Source: JAAFJM01 sp964529175
Lineage (GTDB): Bacteria > Bacteroidota > Bacteroidia > UKL13-3
Assembly: GCA_964529175.1 (NCBI GenBank)
Contig: CAZGVO010000004.1
Location: 242,790 to 306,789 of the forward strand
DNA: 64,000 nt
Direction of reading: 5' to 3'
Each line of letters opens with the position of its first letter. Within the stretch, counting starts at the first letter, position 1. The position numbers and the translations under genes are program-made. Below, piece after piece: positions 6,945 through 14,569 of this stretch. The notes under the pieces were generated by a model. The model worked only from the letters and a program-made list of their open reading frames with translations, was not told the origin of the DNA and did not search any database.

Positions 6945-8231
6945 ATGTTAGTAGAAAATATAAAAGCAGAGTTTAATTTATACAAAAATCAAGCGGAGAA
7001 AAGTGATTTCTTTTTGAAGCGTGAGCAAGCTTTTGCTGAATTTGAAAAAGTTGGTTTTCCTACCACCAAAAACGAGGAATGGAAATACACCAACCTTAAA
7101 AACATTACCAATCAATCGTTTCAATCAACTTGCGAAAGTACCATTGAAACCGAATTGATGCTATCGCACGCATTTTTAAAAGACCTAATAGCTAATAAAT
7201 TGGTTTTTGTAAATGGCACATTCCGCTCGGAACTATCAACCATTATTGAAACTGACAATAGTATTTTTATTACAACTTTAGCTAAAGCCAAAACAGCTCA
7301 TAGCGAATTGTTTAACAAACATTTTGGCAAATATGCTCCTATTGAAGGACAAGGCTTAAATGCCATGAATACTGCTTTATTGAGTGATGGAGCATTTATA
7401 TATGTACCTAATAATAAAACAGTTACCAATCCTGTTATTATTGTAAATATTGCAGATTCAACCGATGTGAATGTATTGTGCCAACCCCGGAATTTGATAA
7501 TTGTAGAAAAAAGTGCTTCACTTACCTTAGTTGAAACTTTTTATGCCGTTGGCAATAATCCTTCGTTTACCAATGCGGTTAATGAAGTTTATGCCAATGA
7601 AAATGCGCATATTGAACATTATAAAATTCAAAACCAAGAAGGCGAAAGTTACTTGAATAATTTCACCCAAATTTTTCAAGAAGCAAATACGAATATTAAC
7701 CATGTAACTTTAACATTAAGTGGAACTTTGGTGCGTAATAACTTACATTTTTTCATGAATGGACAAAACTGCAATAGTTTATTGTATGGTTTGTATATGC
7801 CTCATGGAACTGAGTTGGTTGATAACCATACACGTGTTGACCATGCTTTCCCAAATTGCCATAGCGATGAGTTGTACAAAGGCATTATGATGGATAAATC
7901 GGTGGCGGTATTTAATGGCAAAATTATGGTTCATTTAGATGCACAAAAAACCAATGCTTACCAACGCAATCAAAACATTTTGTTGAGCAATGAAACCACT
8001 GTAAACACCAAACCGCAGTTAGAAATTTTTGCTGATGATGTAAAATGTACTCATGGTGCTACTATTGGTCAATTAGATGAAGAGCCAATGTTTTATTTGA
8101 GAAGTAGAGGAATTCCAGAAGATGTAGCCAGAAAAATGTTATTAAACGCATTTGCCGATGATATAGCTGAAAGAATTAAAATTCCTGAATTGGTTGAATT
8201 GCTAGAACAAGAAATAGAGAAAAAGATTTAA
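6945..8231 (+). CDS. sufD: Fe-S cluster assembly protein SufD
   Basis: Paralogue of SufB in the SufBC2D scaffold, needed for iron acquisition during assembly. 428 residues, full length. The N-terminal segment NEEWKYTNLKNI (about 43-54) is typical of SufD. The beta-helix core ends with HGATIGQLDEEPMFYLRSRG and a C-terminal helical tail (VARKMLLNAFADDIAERI). His in KCTHGATIG matches the conserved functional histidine of SufD. The ATG at 6945 follows the GCCAC element, 136 bases after sufC. Confidence 0.96.
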   Translation: MLVENIKAEFNLYKNQAEKSDFFLKREQAFAEFEKVGFPTTKNEEWKYTNLKNITNQSFQSTCESTIETELMLSHAFLKDLIANKLVFVNGTFRSELSTIIETDNSIFITTLAKAKTAHSELFNKHFGKYAPIEGQGLNAMNTALLSDGAFIYVPNNKTVTNPVIIVNIADSTDVNVLCQPRNLIIVEKSASLTLVETFYAVGNNPSFTNAVNEVYANENAHIEHYKIQNQEGESYLNNFTQIFQEANTNINHVTLTLSGTLVRNNLHFFMNGQNCNSLLYGLYMPHGTELVDNHTRVDHAFPNCHSDELYKGIMMDKSVAVFNGKIMVHLDAQKTNAYQRNQNILLSNETTVNTKPQLEIFADDVKCTHGATIGQLDEEPMFYLRSRGIPEDVARKMLLNAFADDIAERIKIPELVELLEQEIEKKI

Positions 8232-8236
8232 GATTA

Positions 8237-8259
8237 GCCACAGATTGCACAGATTACAC
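8237..8259. repeat. Left terminal inverted repeat around the GxxExxY gene
   Basis: A 23-base sequence starting GCCACAGATTGCACAGATTA. Its reverse complement matches 8783-8805 at 21 of 23 positions. It lies six bases after the sufD stop codon. Confidence 0.85.
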
Positions 8260-8281
8260 GGAAAAAAAGTATAAATAAAAC

Positions 8282-8695
8282 ATGTTAATTTTTGAAGAAC
8301 CAAGTGAGTTTTATAATTCAGCATCATCATTTCCAAGAAAAGAGGATACTTATAAAATAATAGGCGCTTGCATGGAAGTTCATAAACAATTAGGTAAAGG
8401 ATTTTTAGAAATTGTTTATAAAGATGCCTTAGAAATTGAATTTAATTTACAAGGAATTCCTTTCAAAAGAGAACATAAATTTGAAATAACTTATAAAGGA
8501 AATAAACTTAATAGGTTCTATGTTGCTGATTTTGTCGTTTTTGATTCTATCATTTTAGAAATAAAAGCGCAAGAATTTGTAATTGACGAAAACTATAAAC
8601 AAGTTATTAATTATTTAGCAGTATCAAAACAAAAGCTTGGATTAATAATTAATTTTGGAGAAGATTCATTAAAATTCAAAAGAGTAGCACTTTAA
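8282..8695 (+). CDS. GxxExxY family protein (PD-(D/E)XK nuclease-like)
   Basis: The 137-residue protein carries the family signature GACMEVHKQLGKGFLEIVY (residues 28-46), containing G-x2-E-x2-Y. A nuclease-like core follows, with ADFVVFD and ILEIKAQE (acidic residue, then E-x-K). The family (PF13366) is predicted to have a PD-(D/E)XK fold, but no activity is established. It is inserted between sufD and sufS and enclosed by a 23-base imperfect inverted repeat (8237-8259 and 8783-8805). It is therefore best seen as a passenger gene rather than a SUF component (inference). Confidence 0.9.
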   Translation: MLIFEEPSEFYNSASSFPRKEDTYKIIGACMEVHKQLGKGFLEIVYKDALEIEFNLQGIPFKREHKFEITYKGNKLNRFYVADFVVFDSIILEIKAQEFVIDENYKQVINYLAVSKQKLGLIINFGEDSLKFKRVAL

Positions 8696-8782
8696 TAATA
8701 ACCAAAGATTGCACAGTAATTGATAAGAAAAACCTGTGTTATAAATAGTTACTATTTACAATAACAAATGCAGAATCAATCA

Positions 8783-8805
8783 GTGTTATCTGTGAAATCT
8801 GTGGC
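8783..8805. repeat. Right terminal inverted repeat around the GxxExxY gene
   Basis: Reverse complement of 8237-8259 with two mismatches. It ends GAAATCTGTGGC. It lies just upstream of the sufS start, which allows a spurious 17-residue N-terminal extension of sufS through the repeat. Confidence 0.85.
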
Positions 8806-8818
8806 AAACTTGAAAATT

Positions 8819-10081
8819 ATGTCGAAATTAGATATTATATCAATAAGAAATCAGTTTCCAATACTTCATCAAGAAGTAAATGGAAAGCCATTGGTTTATT
8901 TTGACAATGCGGCTACCACGCAAAAACCACAAGCTGTTATTGATGCTTTGGTTAAGTATTATAACACTGATAATGCAAACATTCATCGAGCTGCACATAC
9001 ATTAGCTGCTCGTTCTACTGATATGTTTGAAGATACACGCAAAACCATCCAAGCATTTATCAATGCCAAGGAAGTAGAAGAATGTATTTTTACGAAAGGA
9101 GTTACAGAAAGCATCAATTTGGTTGCTCAAACTTGGGGAAGAAAATTTTTGCAAGCAGGCGATGAAGTAATCATAACCACAATGGAGCACCACAGCAATA
9201 TTGTTCCTTGGCAAATGATTTGTGAAGAAAAAGGTGCTATTTTAAAAGTTATTCCAATAAACGAAGCGGGTGAATTATTGATGGATGAGTATGATAAAAT
9301 GCTTTCTTCCAAAACCAAAATGGTAGCTTGTGTTTGGGTGAGTAATGCATTAGGAACTATCAATCCTGTAAAAGAAATTATACAAAAAGCACATGCTGTA
9401 GGTGCTAAAGTTTTGTTAGATGGCGCACAAGCTTGCTCGCATTTAGAGGTAGATGTACAAGATTTAGATTGTGATTTTTTAGCCGTTTCATCACATAAAT
9501 TGTACGGCCCAACTGGTGTTGGTGTATTATATGGAAAACGTGAATTATTAGAAGCCATTCCGCCATATCAAGGTGGCGGTGAAATGATAAAAGAAGTAAG
9601 TTTTGAAAAAACTACTTACAATGAAATTCCTTACAAATTTGAAGCAGGAACACCTAATATTGGCGATGTAATTGCCTTTAAATATTCGTTAGATTTTGTA
9701 AATGAAATTGGAAAACAAAATATTGCCACCCACGAGAACGAATTATTAAAACATTGCGTTGATGGATTGGATTCAATTAACGTAAAGACGTTGCATGCAA
9801 CGTCTCTACAAGAACAACCAATAACCCTGATCGGAACTGCAAAACAAAAGGTTTCGGTTCAATCATTTGTAATTAACGGCATGCACCATTTTGATGCAGG
9901 AATGATGTTAGATGCAAAAGGAATTGCTGTAAGAACAGGTCATCATTGCACACAACCCTTAATGAACCGATTGGGATTAGATGGAACCATTCGTGCTTCG
10001 TTTTCGGTTTACAATACTTTGGAAGAAGTAGATGTATTTTTGGAAGCAGTGCAGAGATTAGTAAAATTATCAAACAAATAA
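8819..10081 (+). CDS. sufS: Cysteine desulfurase SufS
   Basis: PLP enzyme that takes sulfur from L-cysteine and passes it to SufE for Fe-S assembly. From ATG 8819 it is 420 residues, starting MSKLDIISIRNQFP. An ATG at 8768 is open but would translate the inverted repeat at 8783-8805, so 8819 is preferred. PLP lysine is Lys227 (AVSSHKLYGPTG). The catalytic cysteine is Cys377 in RTGHHCTQPLM. Residues 322-330 are encoded by a 28-base palindromic repeat (9782-9809), producing an extra loop relative to the usual family spacing before VSVQSFVING. The insertion is in frame and avoids both catalytic sites, so the enzyme is probably active. Confidence 0.96.
   Translation: MSKLDIISIRNQFPILHQEVNGKPLVYFDNAATTQKPQAVIDALVKYYNTDNANIHRAAHTLAARSTDMFEDTRKTIQAFINAKEVEECIFTKGVTESINLVAQTWGRKFLQAGDEVIITTMEHHSNIVPWQMICEEKGAILKVIPINEAGELLMDEYDKMLSSKTKMVACVWVSNALGTINPVKEIIQKAHAVGAKVLLDGAQACSHLEVDVQDLDCDFLAVSSHKLYGPTGVGVLYGKRELLEAIPPYQGGGEMIKEVSFEKTTYNEIPYKFEAGTPNIGDVIAFKYSLDFVNEIGKQNIATHENELLKHCVDGLDSINVKTLHATSLQEQPITLIGTAKQKVSVQSFVINGMHHFDAGMMLDAKGIAVRTGHHCTQPLMNRLGLDGTIRASFSVYNTLEEVDVFLEAVQRLVKLSNK
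9782..9809. repeat. 28-bp palindromic repeat, copy 1, inside sufS
   Basis: Arms GTAAAGACG and CGTCTCTAC enclose a 10-base palindrome TTGCATGCAA. The central 20 bases (9786-9805) are a perfect palindrome. It has the same architecture as 10579-10606. I recall GTAGAGACG...CGTCTCTAC elements from other Bacteroidota. Confidence 0.88.
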
Positions 10082-10123
10082 ACTCATAGCAAGAAGCCAG
10101 TTGCCAGAAGCAAAATGAAATAA

Positions 10124-10156
10124 AACTAAGTACCAGGTACTAAAACCAAGAACTAT
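10124..10156. repeat. Heptad words upstream of sufE
   Basis: AACTAAG, TACCAGG, TACTAAA and ACCAAGA follow each other in 7-base register and end directly at the TTG start of sufE. Confidence 0.75.
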
Positions 10157-10582
10157 TTGAAAAATATAACAGACATACAAAACGAAATCATCGAAAACTT
10201 TGAGTTGTTTGATGGCGATATGGAAAGCATATTGTTTTACTTAATGGATTTAGGTAAAAAGTTACCTGCCATGCCCGAAGCTCATAAAACAGAAGATTTT
10301 ATAGTAAAAGGTTGCCAAAGTAAGGTTTGGGTTTATCCAAGTTTTATGGATGGTAAAGTAATTTTTGAAGCAGATAGCAACACTGAAATTACCAAAGGTT
10401 TGGTGAGTTTATTGGTTCAAGTTTGGAGCAACCAAACACCTGATGATATTTTAAACAGTGAATTGTTTTTTATTGAAAAAATAGGTATGAGCCGCATGAT
10501 TGGTAGCCAACGAAGCAATGGATTTACCAACATGATTAAACAAATAAAAATGTATGCTTTAGCGTATAAAACAAAAATGTAG
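10157..10582 (+). CDS. sufE: Sulfur acceptor protein SufE
   Basis: Accepts persulfide from SufS and delivers it to SufB. 141 residues, normal length. The acceptor cysteine is Cys53 in KGCQSKVW, and the domain continues to MIGSQRSNGF. The start is TTG, giving MKNITDIQNEI; no ATG alternative precedes it. The stop codon TAG (10580-10582) is made by the first bases of a palindromic repeat (10579-10606), so the C-terminus may have been set by that insertion. It is part of the suf cluster, 75 bases after sufS. Confidence 0.95.
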   Translation: MKNITDIQNEIIENFELFDGDMESILFYLMDLGKKLPAMPEAHKTEDFIVKGCQSKVWVYPSFMDGKVIFEADSNTEITKGLVSLLVQVWSNQTPDDILNSELFFIEKIGMSRMIGSQRSNGFTNMIKQIKMYALAYKTKM

Positions 10583-10606
10583 AGTCGTATAATTATACGT
10601 CTTTAC
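10579..10606. repeat. 28-bp palindromic repeat, copy 2, at sufE stop
   Basis: Arms GTAGAGTCG and CTTTAC-type CGTCTTTAC enclose TATAATTATA, again 28 bases. The arm sequence is shared with copy 1, while the 10-base centre differs but is itself palindromic. Confidence 0.85.
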
Positions 10607-10620
10607 AAAAAACAAAAAAC

Positions 10621-10962
10621 ATGGAAAACACAACAGAAAATAAACCACTTCGCACTTTTGTAGATGTACAAAACGAAGCTATACAAGTTATTCAAACAGT
10701 GTATGACCCTGAGATTCCTGTAAACATTTACGAATTGGGATTAATTTACGAAGTAAATGTTTCTAATGAGTTAAACATTGAAATTGTAATGAGTTTAACT
10801 TCGCCATTTTGCCCTGCAGCGCAAAGTATGCCTGCCGAAATAAAAGAAAAGTTAAGTGCTATTGAAGGTGTAAATGAAGTGGAGGTTCGTGTAACTTTTG
10901 ATCCACCTTGGAGCCAAGACTTAATGAGCGAAGCCGCTAAATTGCAATTGGGTTTTTTGTAA
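10621..10962 (+). CDS. DUF59 (MIP18-like) SUF-associated protein
   Basis: A 113-residue MIP18/DUF59 protein of the type found at the end of SUF operons (SufT-like), thought to help cluster maturation or transfer. Family motifs are VYDPEIPVNIYELGLIY (28-44), SPFCPAAQSMP with the conserved Cys64 (61-71), and VTFDPPWSQD (91-100). The ATG start lies 14 bases after the second palindromic repeat. It is the last gene of the cluster. Its stop codon is part of a short inverted repeat (10960-10966 with 10972-10978) shared with the convergent gene on the other strand. Confidence 0.92.
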   Translation: MENTTENKPLRTFVDVQNEAIQVIQTVYDPEIPVNIYELGLIYEVNVSNELNIEIVMSLTSPFCPAAQSMPAEIKEKLSAIEGVNEVEVRVTFDPPWSQDLMSEAAKLQLGFL

Positions 10963-10968
10963 GCTGCA

Positions 10969-11679
10969 TTACAGCTTATAAAAAATACTTATGTTAGCAC
11001 CTATATTCCATGGATATAAATCTGTTTTGGGACTAATGTCAAATATTTTACCATTGAAGGTAGGCTCAAATCTGTATATAAACTTTTTATAACTGTATTC
11101 GGTACCAAATCCCAAAATGCCAAAAACTGTAACAGCATCATTTCCTGCTTTTGTAAGTTGATTTGAACTAGAAGAAGAATTGCTTCCATCCCGAAAATAA
11201 AGATGACTAGTAATCTCTTGCTTTGTTGAAATATTACAAGCAAATCCTGTTGTTAAACCAAATTTCCATTTATTTCCCCAATAAAAAGATGCCAACAAAG
11301 GCAATTGAATATAATCTTTTCTGTAGCTTAAAGAGAAATAATCCGGTAACAGAGGGTCATTAGGATCAATAGGTATTAAATATATATCGCTGGTATAAAA
11401 ATTATTTTGTAAATAACTTACTCCTCCAATTAAGGAAATAACTTTATTGACGTCAAATTTAATTTTTATTCCCCCATTAAAGCCAATTGAGCCATTTTCA
11501 AAATCGTTTATGGTTTTATCGCTTGAAAAAAAAATCGTTCATTTCCTTTTTCGTTAAATCTATAGCTGTAATCAACAGATGCACTTCCACCGAGGCTCCA
11601 TTTACTTTGGGCAAATAACTGATTTACATTTAGAAATAAAATTAATACAATTAGATATTTAAAAGATTTGTTTAACATG
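10969..11679 (-). pseudogene. Outer-membrane beta-barrel-like protein, frameshifted at a poly-A tract
   Basis: Reading the minus strand from ATG 11679 gives a signal peptide (MLNKSFKYLIVLILF, ending NQLFAQ) and then SKWSLGGSASVDYSYRF. At a run of nine A on the plus strand (11526-11534) the frame breaks and soon meets a stop. One added base (or two removed) restores a frame that runs through IGFNGGIKIKF, YIQLPLLASFYWGNKWKFGL and ends NIGANISIFYKL at 10969, about 236 residues in total. Alternating strands and a final aromatic residue suggest a PorT-like outer-membrane barrel. The break could be a real mutation, phase variation by slippage, or a homopolymer sequencing error. Confidence 0.75.
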
Positions 11680-11735
11680 TACAATTAAAAAAGTATTGCA
11701 ATATAAAATCATCTTTTTAAATTTTTGTTTAAAAG

Positions 11736-11743
11736 TACCTTTG
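11736..11743 (+). promoter_or_regulatory. Putative -7 element TACCTTTG
   Basis: Matches TAnnTTTG and lies 19 bases before the start of the small membrane protein gene at 11763. Confidence 0.45.
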
Positions 11744-11762
11744 TAATACAAATAAATTAAAA

Positions 11763-11993
11763 ATGGAAGCTTTAGTTTTACTTATTTTTTATGCGCCTGT
11801 TATGGGTTATTTAGCCATTTGTAAAGGACGCAGTTTTTGGTTATGGTTTACCATTGGTCTATTTTTACCCATTGTATCATTATTCATTCTATTTTTCTTA
11901 AAGGATAAACCAGTAGTTATTAATCCTGAAAATGTGGTATTGTACCAACATAACGATAAGGTGCTTTATACAAAGGAAATAGAAACTGCTTAA
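11763..11993 (+). CDS. Small two-helix membrane protein, hypothetical
   Basis: A 76-residue protein with two hydrophobic segments (about 2-20 and 25-46) separated by CKGRSFW, then a polar tail (KDKPVVINPENVVLYQ). The function is not recognised. The pattern, a conserved K-G-R-S-x-W turn between two membrane helices, resembles small superinfection-immunity-like or YqaE-like membrane proteins, but this is only an impression. The ATG is preceded by a -7 element. It lies 50 bases upstream of queE on the same strand and could share its transcript. Confidence 0.7.
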   Translation: MEALVLLIFYAPVMGYLAICKGRSFWLWFTIGLFLPIVSLFILFFLKDKPVVINPENVVLYQHNDKVLYTKEIETA

Positions 11994-12043
11994 TACTTTC
12001 GTTTTACCAATCTTTCCGTTTTCTTTGCAGTAAAAAATATATC

Positions 12044-12649
12044 ATGAGTAACACCACGCTTCCATTAATGGAACATTTTTATACACTGCAAGGTGAAGGT
12101 TTTCATACTGGAAGGGCTGCCTATTTTTTACGTTTAGGCGGTTGCGATGTAGGTTGTGTTTGGTGCGATGTGAAAGAAAGTTGGGATGCCAATAGTCATC
12201 CTAAAGTTGATATTAATACCATGCTTCAGTACATACAAGAAGCTAAAGCTGAAATGGCTGTAATAACCGGAGGTGAGCCACTTTTGCATAATTTAAATGA
12301 ACTAACTAAATTACTACAATCAAATCATATTGAAACCAATATTGAAACCAGCGGTTCCAGCCCACTAAGTGGCAATTGGGATTGGATTTGCCTTTCACCA
12401 AAAAAATTTAAAGAACCTTTATTAGAAGTAATTGAAAAAGCCAATGAGCTAAAAATAGTGGTTTTTAATAAATCTGACTTTGAATGGGCCGAAAAATATG
12501 CAGCTTTAGTAAGCCCTAATTGCAAGTTATACTTGCAGCCAGAGTGGGATAAATCAAGCCAAATGCTTCCGCAAATTATTGATTATGTAAAACAAAATCC
12601 TAAATGGAAAATTAGCTTACAAACGCATAAGTTTTTGCAAATACCTTAA
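12044..12649 (+). CDS. queE: 7-carboxy-7-deazaguanine synthase QueE
   Basis: Radical SAM enzyme of queuosine and 7-deazaguanine biosynthesis that converts 6-carboxytetrahydropterin to 7-carboxy-7-deazaguanine. 201 residues, full length. The cluster ligands are Cys34, Cys38 and Cys41 (GGCDVGCVWCD), preceded by FYTLQGEGFHTGRAAYF, both diagnostic of QueE. ITGGEPLLH contributes to SAM binding. No queC, queD or queF lies in the window, so it is an isolated member of the pathway here. Confidence 0.95.
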   Translation: MSNTTLPLMEHFYTLQGEGFHTGRAAYFLRLGGCDVGCVWCDVKESWDANSHPKVDINTMLQYIQEAKAEMAVITGGEPLLHNLNELTKLLQSNHIETNIETSGSSPLSGNWDWICLSPKKFKEPLLEVIEKANELKIVVFNKSDFEWAEKYAALVSPNCKLYLQPEWDKSSQMLPQIIDYVKQNPKWKISLQTHKFLQIP

Positions 12650-12652
12650 TAA

Positions 12653-12830
12653 ATGTTGAATTATGAATGTTAAATTATGAATTAATATATTTCCATAGGT
12701 GATTGTCTTAATTCGTACTTTACACTTCGCAGTTTTGTCACTTCGAACTCCGAATTCATTCAATTTATACTTTATAATTCATACTTTATACTTCGCACTT
12801 TTGCCATTCCGCATTTTTCAAAAACCCGTC
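12653..12830. repeat. Heptad-periodic intergenic stretch between queE and the response regulator
   Basis: Words in 7-base register include ATGTTGA, ATTATGA, ATGTTAA, ATTATGA (12653 onward), then TTCGTAC, TTTACAC, TTCGCAG, and later TACTTTA, TAATTCA, TACTTTA, TACTTCG. No gene is apparent. Confidence 0.75.
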
Positions 12831-12930
12831 CAATCAATTAGTATAACAACAATTTTCTGGTAATAAATCAATTATTTTTTTTGCTAATTGTTTAAAATAT
12901 TTATAACATTTGTTGAAATAATAACTAAAA

Positions 12931-13299
12931 ATGAAAAACACTACTTTCTTAATTGTTGAAGATGACGATTTAACACGTGAAGTTTTACGTAAAACCTTGT
13001 TGGGATTAAATTATAAAAACATTTTATCGTGTAATAATGGTTTTGAAGCCATTGATATTATACGTAAAGACAATATTGATATTTGTATTATGGATATTGA
13101 ACTTAACAATAAGTTAGATGGTGTAGATACGGCTAAAATTATTGGCGATAAAACTAAAATTATTTTCACATCTGGCCATAAGGAAAGCGATACTTTTAAA
13201 CGCATTAGCGAAACCAACAGCCACGGATTTTTATCAAAACCAATTACACCTCAAATGGTACAACAAGCTGTAGAATTGGCTCTTAGCGCACAAAGTTAG
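12931..13299 (+). CDS. Single-domain response regulator (CheY-like receiver)
   Basis: A 122-residue stand-alone receiver domain. The acidic pocket is Asp11/Asp12 (VEDDDLT), the phosphoacceptor is Asp55 (CIMDIEL), the switch Thr/Ser is at 80-81 (IIFTSGH) and the conserved lysine is Lys103 (LSKPI). No output domain follows and no histidine kinase adjoins it, so its partner is unknown. It ends convergent with recF: the two stop codons overlap (13296-13299), with no terminator between them. Confidence 0.92.
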   Translation: MKNTTFLIVEDDDLTREVLRKTLLGLNYKNILSCNNGFEAIDIIRKDNIDICIMDIELNNKLDGVDTAKIIGDKTKIIFTSGHKESDTFKRISETNSHGFLSKPITPQMVQQAVELALSAQS

Positions 13300-14402
13300 G
13301 CTTTTACAGAACCTTTATTTATTTCAAAATATTTTATTTGGGCTTGAAGATTTTTAAACATTTCTTCAAGCCTTTTTTTATCAGTATCACTAATAAAAAT
13401 TTGTCCAAAATTATCTTCAGCTATCATAGTTAAAATAATAGCTAACCTATTGTTATCTAATTTTTCAAATATATCATCCAATAACAACAAAGGTTTAATA
13501 CCTGATTTAACATTCAAAAACTCATATTGAGCTAATTTTAAAGCAATTATAAACGACTTTTGTTGTCCTTGACTTCCCATTTTTTTGAGAGGAAACCCAT
13601 TTATTTCAAACAATAAATCATCTTTATGAATGCCTTTTGTGGTGCGTTGAGCAGCTTTATCGTTACCAATATTTTGATTTAATAAACTAGCTAAGTTATC
13701 TTCAAATAATTGACTTTCGTACTTAAGCGAAACCTTATCCGTTTGCCTACTTATTTGGTTATAATATTTTAAAAATATTTGTTCAAAATCAATCATAAAT
13801 TGTTTGCGTTGTTCAAATATAATTTGCCCTGTAATTATCAATTTTTGATTGTAAGTATCAATTAAACTTTCATCGAAATAACGTTGCTCAAAAAAGCTTT
13901 TAAGCAAAGCATTTCTTTGCTCCAAAGTTTTATTGTATTGCATTAAATTTTGCAAATAGCTTTTATCAAATTGCGATATAAAAGAATCAATAAACTTACG
14001 TCTTTCTTCGCTTCCCTCGTGAATTAAATAAATATCGTTTGGAGCAATTATTACCAATGGATAACTGCCAATATGGTCAGCCAGTTTAGGATATTCGTTA
14101 TTATTAACTTTTAATTTTTTTTTGCTTCCTTTTTGTATAATCAGTTGAATTTGCTCGGTATCGTTGTTCTTAATAAAACTGCCATTTATACTCATTTCAG
14201 TTTCATTGTTCAATATGTTTAAAGAATCTTGGTTTTGAAAATAACTCTTGGTGAAACACAAATAATAAATGGCATCTAATATATTGGTTTTACCACTACC
14301 ATTTAAACCTGTAAAACAGTTTATTTGATTGCTAAATTCAAACTTAGCGGTTTGATAGTTTTTAAAATTATAAAGACGTAAATTTTTTAAGTACAAGTGC
14401 AT
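13296..14402 (-). CDS. recF: DNA replication and repair protein RecF
   Basis: SMC-like ATPase that loads RecA at single-strand gaps together with RecO and RecR. 368 residues, standard length. Walker A is GLNGSGKT (32-39), the ABC-type signature is GSQGQQKS (276-283) and Walker B is LLLLDD (305-310). It is not near dnaA or dnaN; dnaN is about 30 kb away, so the classical origin-linked dnaA-dnaN-recF arrangement is broken. The ATG at 14402 gives the typical N-terminus MHLYLKNLRLYNFKNY. Confidence 0.96.
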   Translation of the reverse strand: MHLYLKNLRLYNFKNYQTAKFEFSNQINCFTGLNGSGKTNILDAIYYLCFTKSYFQNQDSLNILNNETEMSINGSFIKNNDTEQIQLIIQKGSKKKLKVNNNEYPKLADHIGSYPLVIIAPNDIYLIHEGSEERRKFIDSFISQFDKSYLQNLMQYNKTLEQRNALLKSFFEQRYFDESLIDTYNQKLIITGQIIFEQRKQFMIDFEQIFLKYYNQISRQTDKVSLKYESQLFEDNLASLLNQNIGNDKAAQRTTKGIHKDDLLFEINGFPLKKMGSQGQQKSFIIALKLAQYEFLNVKSGIKPLLLLDDIFEKLDNNRLAIILTMIAEDNFGQIFISDTDKKRLEEMFKNLQAQIKYFEINKGSVKA

Positions 14403-14569
14403 TTTACCCTCTCAAAGTTAATTTTATTTGTATTTCAAAAACCCAAAACTTTAAACAATACTGATAATCAATAAATTAATATTACTTCTAAAGAAAATAT
14501 GATTTATAAATGTGCCTATTGCTATTTCTAAAAAAATTCTTAATATTGATTTTTTTAAAAAACATACAT

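Noticed and set aside
8768..8818. N-terminal extension of sufS from ATG 8768
   Set aside because: The extension is translated from the inverted repeat at 8783-8805, while MSKLDIISIRNQFP at 8819 is the normal family start.
10960..10978. Terminator between the DUF59 gene and the outer-membrane gene
   Set aside because: A 7-base inverted repeat exists (TAAGCTG/CAGCTTA), but neither strand has a proper T run after it.
12931..14402. Replication origin near recF
   Set aside because: No dnaA, no DnaA-box cluster seen, and dnaN lies far away, so an origin cannot be supported.
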